A stretch of DNA of 64,000 bases from Oryzias latipes (lineage: Eukaryota; Chordata; Actinopteri; Beloniformes; Adrianichthyidae), in assembly GCF_002234675.1 (NCBI RefSeq), contig NC_019871.2, positions 14,912,331-14,976,330 on the forward strand, in the 5' to 3' direction. This document shows, in pieces, positions 60,062 to 64,000 of the stretch. The translations under genes were made by a program, and so were the position numbers. Under the pieces are notes generated by a model that saw only the letters and a list, made by a program, of their open reading frames with translations, was not told the origin of the DNA and made no database searches. The stretch's first letter is position 1; each line of letters opens with the position of its first letter.

Positions 60062-63000
60062 TCCAGGACTCTTCTGTGGGGACGATCTCCCTCAGACTTC
60101 CCAAGGCCTCCTGCTGAGTAATTTTCTTCCACTCCTCAGGAATCTTCACTGGTTTCTGATGGAACTCTGCTGCCAATTGCTCATTGAACCTCGCTAGCAT
60201 GTACCTGTAAATCAAATATACCGTTATTTGTATTATACAGCAATTGTTGTGTACAGATCCATGTGTGTAATCTGCTGTTAGAAAATGTACCCATTTATGA
60301 ATTTTCAAAGTACAATACCTCCAGTAATTGCTGGTGTTTTGGCTGTTTGTGTCATCCAATGGGTTGCTCCAGTTTGGGTAAAGAGACTGAAGGTTTTTGC
60401 ATGCATGGTAAAATCCATGTGCATCACTGTTGTGACCTGGTGTTTGGTTGTCACAGCAGCTGACACAGGACTGGGAATGGGAGTCGAAAGGCAGCATGCA
60501 TATGGGCCAGTGGAGCAAAGCCTTGTGAACCAAATGCCCCAATGCCTCTTCGACACATGGGGCTCGGCAAAGAGGACAGCGGTTGTCGCAGCTTCTCACA
60601 GCATTAAACAGGTATTCCTGGGGCTGAACTGAAAGGCTTTGAAGTAGCTCGGTAATATCCACATTTTGGGAAAACTCCTGGCCAAGATCCATCCGTATTG
60701 TAGCCAGAAGTTCCATTAAACATTTCAAAAAACGGTTCCATTCTGTTGTGATACTAAAGAGAGGTCCATTTAGAGCCACCCTGCTGACATAAACACCTGC
60801 ATCTTTCTCTAGAATGAGGCATATTTTTTCCAGTAGTGGCTTTGTGTCACTAAGCACTCCATCAGTAACTTCTGGGGTTTGGTTCACAGCTGCTGCAACC
60901 TTTCCTATTATTTCTCCAAGCTTCTGCTGTCTCCACTTGCCTAAGGTGCTTGACTCAGATAGGTGAGCCACCACCATCTCCTGGATTTTCTTCAGCCCGG
61001 AGTTGTCAAAGGACATCAAATATTCTTTGAAGCTCCTAAAATCGTCCTTTTTAACCAATTCCTCCAGCAAGCTAATTTGAAAAGCTCGAGGAGACTGACA
61101 CTCTTTGGCTTTCTCTTTAATCTCCTCCACAATGTGCATCCCCAGTGGTCTATAAATGTAGTCTAACACTGTGGGTTTGATGACCATGGAGACAAATGCT
61201 TTGGCTATCCTCTGACACTGATCTCTTTTCCTGAAATGGTAGATAAACTCGGCCTGGCACTTGCTCTTTCTTTCAGAGAGATAACTCAAAAGCTCTCGAT
61301 CCTTAGCAAAGCGGTCATGCAGTTTTTGAAAGTCTTGACATGCGGCATTGCAGAGATAAACTTTCACATCCACTTCAAACACGGATCTTATTTCCATAGA
61401 TTTTTCTTTCAGAGCCTTTTCAACATTTTCTAGCAGTTCCACTATGTAGCTATCGGAGAAGTCTGCAGGTAAACTACATTTATGAGCTACAAATTGATCA
61501 TAATCTTCTTTGATTTTGCATGCCAGCTGCTGAGCCTCTGTTCTCTGCAGTTTGTTGTTGTCTTCAAACATGTGCTTCAGTCTGCTCCGGTACCCAAAGT
61601 GCTCATCATTAATTTGGAAGTCGCTAGTTTGGTTTTTGCCAACATCATCGAGTTTTTTCAAGTGCTTATAGAGGCCACGGGTGATTAGATTCTGCTTCAG
61701 AACCTCTCTCACTCTAAAAGTAATGTCATCAGCCTTTGATGGTCTGAAGTCAAGGTTAGACAGTGTCTTACTCCACACAACTTCAAACTCTTCTTCCAGT
61801 TCAGCATCTTGAAACAGAATTTTTGTTGACTTGCTCGTTTCTGACAGTGCAAGTAGCTTGAACTCTTGTTCTTCCTGCAGCAAGCTTTCAAACTTTTTCA
61901 TCTGTCTGAGGGAGCAGTGGTTCTCACTTATGGTCTCTAGCTTTTGAAAGATCTCTTTTGTTATTTGGTCCTGGAAGTTGCCAATGTTGCTCATCAAGAT
62001 TTGAGTGAACATTTCAACATTTCTCTTAAGAGAGTTATCATTCATTAGGTAGGTCTCCAGATGTAACTTGAATTTGATCCCTTCTGATTGGATTTCCTCC
62101 TGGGCTTCATTACTCAAGCAACTCAACATATCATTTTGTTCAGTGTTCAAAGCATTTGCGGCAAAGATTTTCTTGGATGCTTCTATTAGCCAGCTTTCCA
62201 TGTGTTCCAGTAAAGTATCTTCCCAATGGGACAACTCTGTACACAATAAAGAAAATGCCAGCGCACTGTCTCCATCTTGCATACCAATAGAAAATGAGTC
62301 GGATTTAACTGCATCCCAAACAGCACCAACATGTCCCATAAACTCAGGCATACTTGAGACTTTGGATGCCGCACATCTCTTCAGTGCCTCAAAGATATCT
62401 TTCTTAAGGCTTAAAATTGCCTTGGAGTACTGTATATCAACTGGTTCAGAAAAAAACCTATTGGGCTGAGGCCCTTTGACAAAAGTAGCAGAATTTACAG
62501 TATTTGGATTATTGTCATTAGTGCTTTCTTTCTCCCCATTCTTGGGTTTTAACACCTCATACACACGTCTCATCTGAAAGGTCTGCAACTTGCTGTGAAT
62601 GCCCTCATCCTGGACCAGGAGCTGGTGAATGGGAAGGGTCCCATATTCTCTGCTGCACAGGAGAGCGTTGACCATGACGCCGAAGGGGTTTTCATGTTGT
62701 TTACCATTCTGAGGACAACAGTTTTGCATTAAAACGTCACTAACCGCAGTTGCTATGGTGGCCATCTCATTGTCATACATCAGCCTATTAAGTTTGTTAT
62801 CAGCAGAGGATGAACAGAGTCCGACTATGTTGATCAAAAACAGAAAGTCACATCCTAAGTCCTGTCTAAAATGAATTGGGACTTCCAAGACAGCAATGTA
62901 CATTCCTCTCTTTGTTGTTCCCCTCTCCTCAGGAAATTTGACCCCAAACAGGGTGGAAAAAAAATCTTGATGGTTTGCATTGTGCTTGCCGAGATTTGTC

Positions 63001-63968
63001 AGGACTCGGGTCCTCAACCGTTCTTGAGGTAAACGATGTTTGAGTTCTGCAAACACACAGCTCAGCCAACATGTGGGCATGTTTGAGGCATTCCCATCCA
63101 TCAATTCAAGTGGAACCCCATAGAGAAGAAGGTCTGCAGCCATGCTGGGTAAACGTAACACATTTTGTGTTCTACTGTTCGGGCCAGTGTGTGTTAGCTC
63201 AAAAATTAGGCCCATCTCACGCAGAAAATTCTCAAGACCAAGTGATGGTGAATCAGGTTCAAAAAACTCTGAACAAGAAGAAACACCATTTTCATGTGAC
63301 ACTTTTTGTTTGATTTGTTTGGCAGAAGCAGTGGAATGATCTGTTGTTGCACTTGCAAGCTCTGATTGATGCTGGGACTCACTTTCACAGTTTTCAGTTT
63401 CTCCAGAATCTGCAGAAACTTGGTTTTCAGATGCCACACTTTGGACGTTCCTTTCACTTGATATGTGGATGGACTCCTTTTCTTTTGATAAATGTTCTTG
63501 AGTGTTTTCTCTTGACTCCAATGACTCTTGGACCAGACCGTTGGGTTGCTCGGAGATCTTCAAGTTTATACATTTAGACTGATCTTTGGCTATCTCTTCT
63601 GAAGATGAAAACATACTGTCAACCATACTGTTACTGGCACTGCGCTGAGAGTCTTCTGAGTGCCCAGACAAGCCATCTTTATCATTTTCTTGAAGCAGTG
63701 ATAGCGACTCTTGTGACTCATTTTGTTTTTCAGCTTGAATCAGATGAAGCTTTAGTTTGAGCCAATTAAGAAAATATGCTCTCTCCATTTTATCAGTGGT
63801 AAAAAGAGAATCAGTGAAGACTTTCATAGCTGGGGTCATTTTGTAGTTGCCCAAGGACGCAAGGATGTCTCTTTTTTCTTTTTGTAACATAGGGTCGGGT
63901 TCATTTCCCCTTTTTCTTTGTTTGCTCTCCTCCTTATCTAGTTCCGTCAGTTTGGACCACAGAGCACC
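60057..63968 (-). CDS. VLIG/URGCP-like giant GTPase relative, 3' exons (partial)
   Basis: A 3.65-kb exon (60319-63968) and a last exon (60057-60204) encode about 1,265 residues; the 5' exons lie past the window. Relatives are large cytosolic proteins, several interferon-induced. The exon opens with GALWSKLTELDKE, then an S/E/Q-rich stretch at about 84-235 (numbering from 63974). A VLIG-type domain follows: LREMGLIFEL at 251, LPSMAADLLLYGVPLELMDG at 275, FGVKFPEERGTTKRG at 343-357 and DNEMATIATAVSD at 401-413. The C-terminus has CDNRCPLCRAPC at 1129-1140 and an EEWKKITQQEALGSL end, both VLIG-like. The P-loop position reads LGKHNANHQD (328-337), without the GKS/T expected there, and the DTEGL-type G3 box reads NIVGL (382-386). 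So the fold looks kept but nucleotide binding lost. Apart from those motifs the frame is open with no stops. URGCP-like paralogue or decaying copy are alternatives. Confidence 0.85.
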   Translation of the reverse strand, partial: GALWSKLTELDKEESKQRKRGNEPDPMLQKEKRDILASLGNYKMTPAMKVFTDSLFTTDKMERAYFLNWLKLKLHLIQAEKQNESQESLSLLQENDKDGLSGHSEDSQRSASNSMVDSMFSSSEEIAKDQSKCINLKISEQPNGLVQESLESRENTQEHLSKEKESIHISSERNVQSVASENQVSADSGETENCESESQHQSELASATTDHSTASAKQIKQKVSHENGVSSCSEFFEPDSPSLGLENFLREMGLIFELTHTGPNSRTQNVLRLPSMAADLLLYGVPLELMDGNASNMPTCWLSCVFAELKHRLPQERLRTRVLTNLGKHNANHQDFFSTLFGVKFPEERGTTKRGMYIAVLEVPIHFRQDLGCDFLFLINIVGLCSSSADNKLNRLMYDNEMATIATAVSDVLMQNCCPQNGKQHENPFGVMVNALLCSREYGTLPIHQLLVQDEGIHSKLQTFQMRRVYEVLKPKNGEKESTNDNNPNTVNSATFVKGPQPNRFFSEPVDIQYSKAILSLKKDIFEALKRCAASKVSSMPEFMGHVGAVWDAVKSDSFSIGMQDGDSALAFSLLCTELSHWEDTLLEHMESWLIEASKKIFAANALNTEQNDMLSCLSNEAQEEIQSEGIKFKLHLETYLMNDNSLKRNVEMFTQILMSNIGNFQDQITKEIFQKLETISENHCSLRQMKKFESLLQEEQEFKLLALSETSKSTKILFQDAELEEEFEVVWSKTLSNLDFRPSKADDITFRVREVLKQNLITRGLYKHLKKLDDVGKNQTSDFQINDEHFGYRSRLKHMFEDNNKLQRTEAQQLACKIKEDYDQFVAHKCSLPADFSDSYIVELLENVEKALKEKSMEIRSVFEVDVKVYLCNAACQDFQKLHDRFAKDRELLSYLSERKSKCQAEFIYHFRKRDQCQRIAKAFVSMVIKPTVLDYIYRPLGMHIVEEIKEKAKECQSPRAFQISLLEELVKKDDFRSFKEYLMSFDNSGLKKIQEMVVAHLSESSTLGKWRQQKLGEIIGKVAAAVNQTPEVTDGVLSDTKPLLEKICLILEKDAGVYVSRVALNGPLFSITTEWNRFLKCLMELLATIRMDLGQEFSQNVDITELLQSLSVQPQEYLFNAVRSCDNRCPLCRAPCVEEALGHLVHKALLHWPICMLPFDSHSQSCVSCCDNQTPGHNSDAHGFYHACKNLQSLYPNWSNPLDDTNSQNTSNYWRYCTLKIHKWVHFLTADYTHGSVHNNCCIIQITVYLIYRYMLARFNEQLAAEFHQKPVKIPEEWKKITQQEALGSLREIVPTEESWK
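60205..60318 (-). other. 114-bp intron, in frame and stop-free
   Basis: Donor AG|GTATTG at 60318 and acceptor TTTGATTTACAG| at 60205. Removing it joins NYWR to YMLARFNEQL, restoring the VLIG-type C-terminal sequence. Because 114 is a multiple of three and no stop occurs, the unspliced frame also reads through, adding 38 residues (CTLKIHKWV...) unlike the family. Confidence 0.8.
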
Positions 63969-64000
63969 CTGCAAGGGAAGTTGTTTTATCTGAAAATTTG
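63969..64000 (-). other. Intron end upstream of the giant exon
   Basis: The sequence CTTCCCTTGCAG on the minus strand ends at 63969, a good acceptor. A reading that begins with TTG at 63974 would start inside this intron and is not a translation start. Confidence 0.65.

Noticed and set aside
63969..63974. TTG start of the 1305-codon reading
   Set aside because: It falls within the acceptor CCCTTGCAG; the true N-terminus is in exons beyond the window.

Overview
This is a gene-poor, AT-rich stretch of vertebrate nuclear DNA, almost certainly from a teleost fish. The evidence is vertebrate-type spliced genes (two class A GPCRs and the large terminal exon of a VLIG/URGCP-type gene) among mobile elements typical of fish genomes: L2-type LINEs, an R4/Rex6-type LINE in a (TA)n tract, gypsy-like LTRs, a Tc1 relic, a tRNA-like SINE and TTAA-type MITEs. 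The species cannot be named from the sequence.

Layout. 1-11.9 kb: a solo LTR (922-1671) with an intact 5-bp target duplication, a probable older LTR (1999-2305), one orphan candidate exon with very good splice signals (2984-3174), two LINE fossils and two perfect inverted repeats. 12.0-13.0 kb (+): a complete GPR132/G2A-like receptor in one coding exon. 13-30.8 kb: LINE tails, a dispersed repeat split by an L2-type LINE (21.6-24.1 kb), a MITE, a Rex6-type LINE fragment between (TA)n tracts (26.8-27.7 kb), and a complete non-autonomous LTR element with two identical 284-bp LTRs (28040-29125). 30.85-32.81 kb (-): a three-exon prolactin-releasing-peptide-receptor-like GPCR that splices cleanly into 360 residues. 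33-57.9 kb: no recognised host gene; it holds a tRNA-like SINE interrupted by a poly(T) insertion, two more solo LTRs with exact target duplications, a second L2-type LINE and scattered repeat tails. 57.9-59.4 kb: an unusual inverted-repeat element carrying nine 20-22-bp-spaced motifs, then a Tc1 transposase relic with a MITE inserted at its TTAA. 60.06-63.97 kb (-): a giant 3' exon plus a small last exon of a very-large-inducible-GTPase-like gene. Its nucleotide-binding motifs look destroyed although the frame is open for about 1,265 codons; its 5' exons lie beyond the right edge.

The host genes do not form a shared pathway here: a lipid/proton-sensing-family receptor, a neuropeptide receptor and an interferon-type giant GTPase relative. 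The most interesting signals are the apparent pseudo-GTPase, the phased motif array inside the 57.9-58.5 kb transposon, and the fresh miniature LTR element. I did not find convincing evidence of a wholly new multi-gene system.
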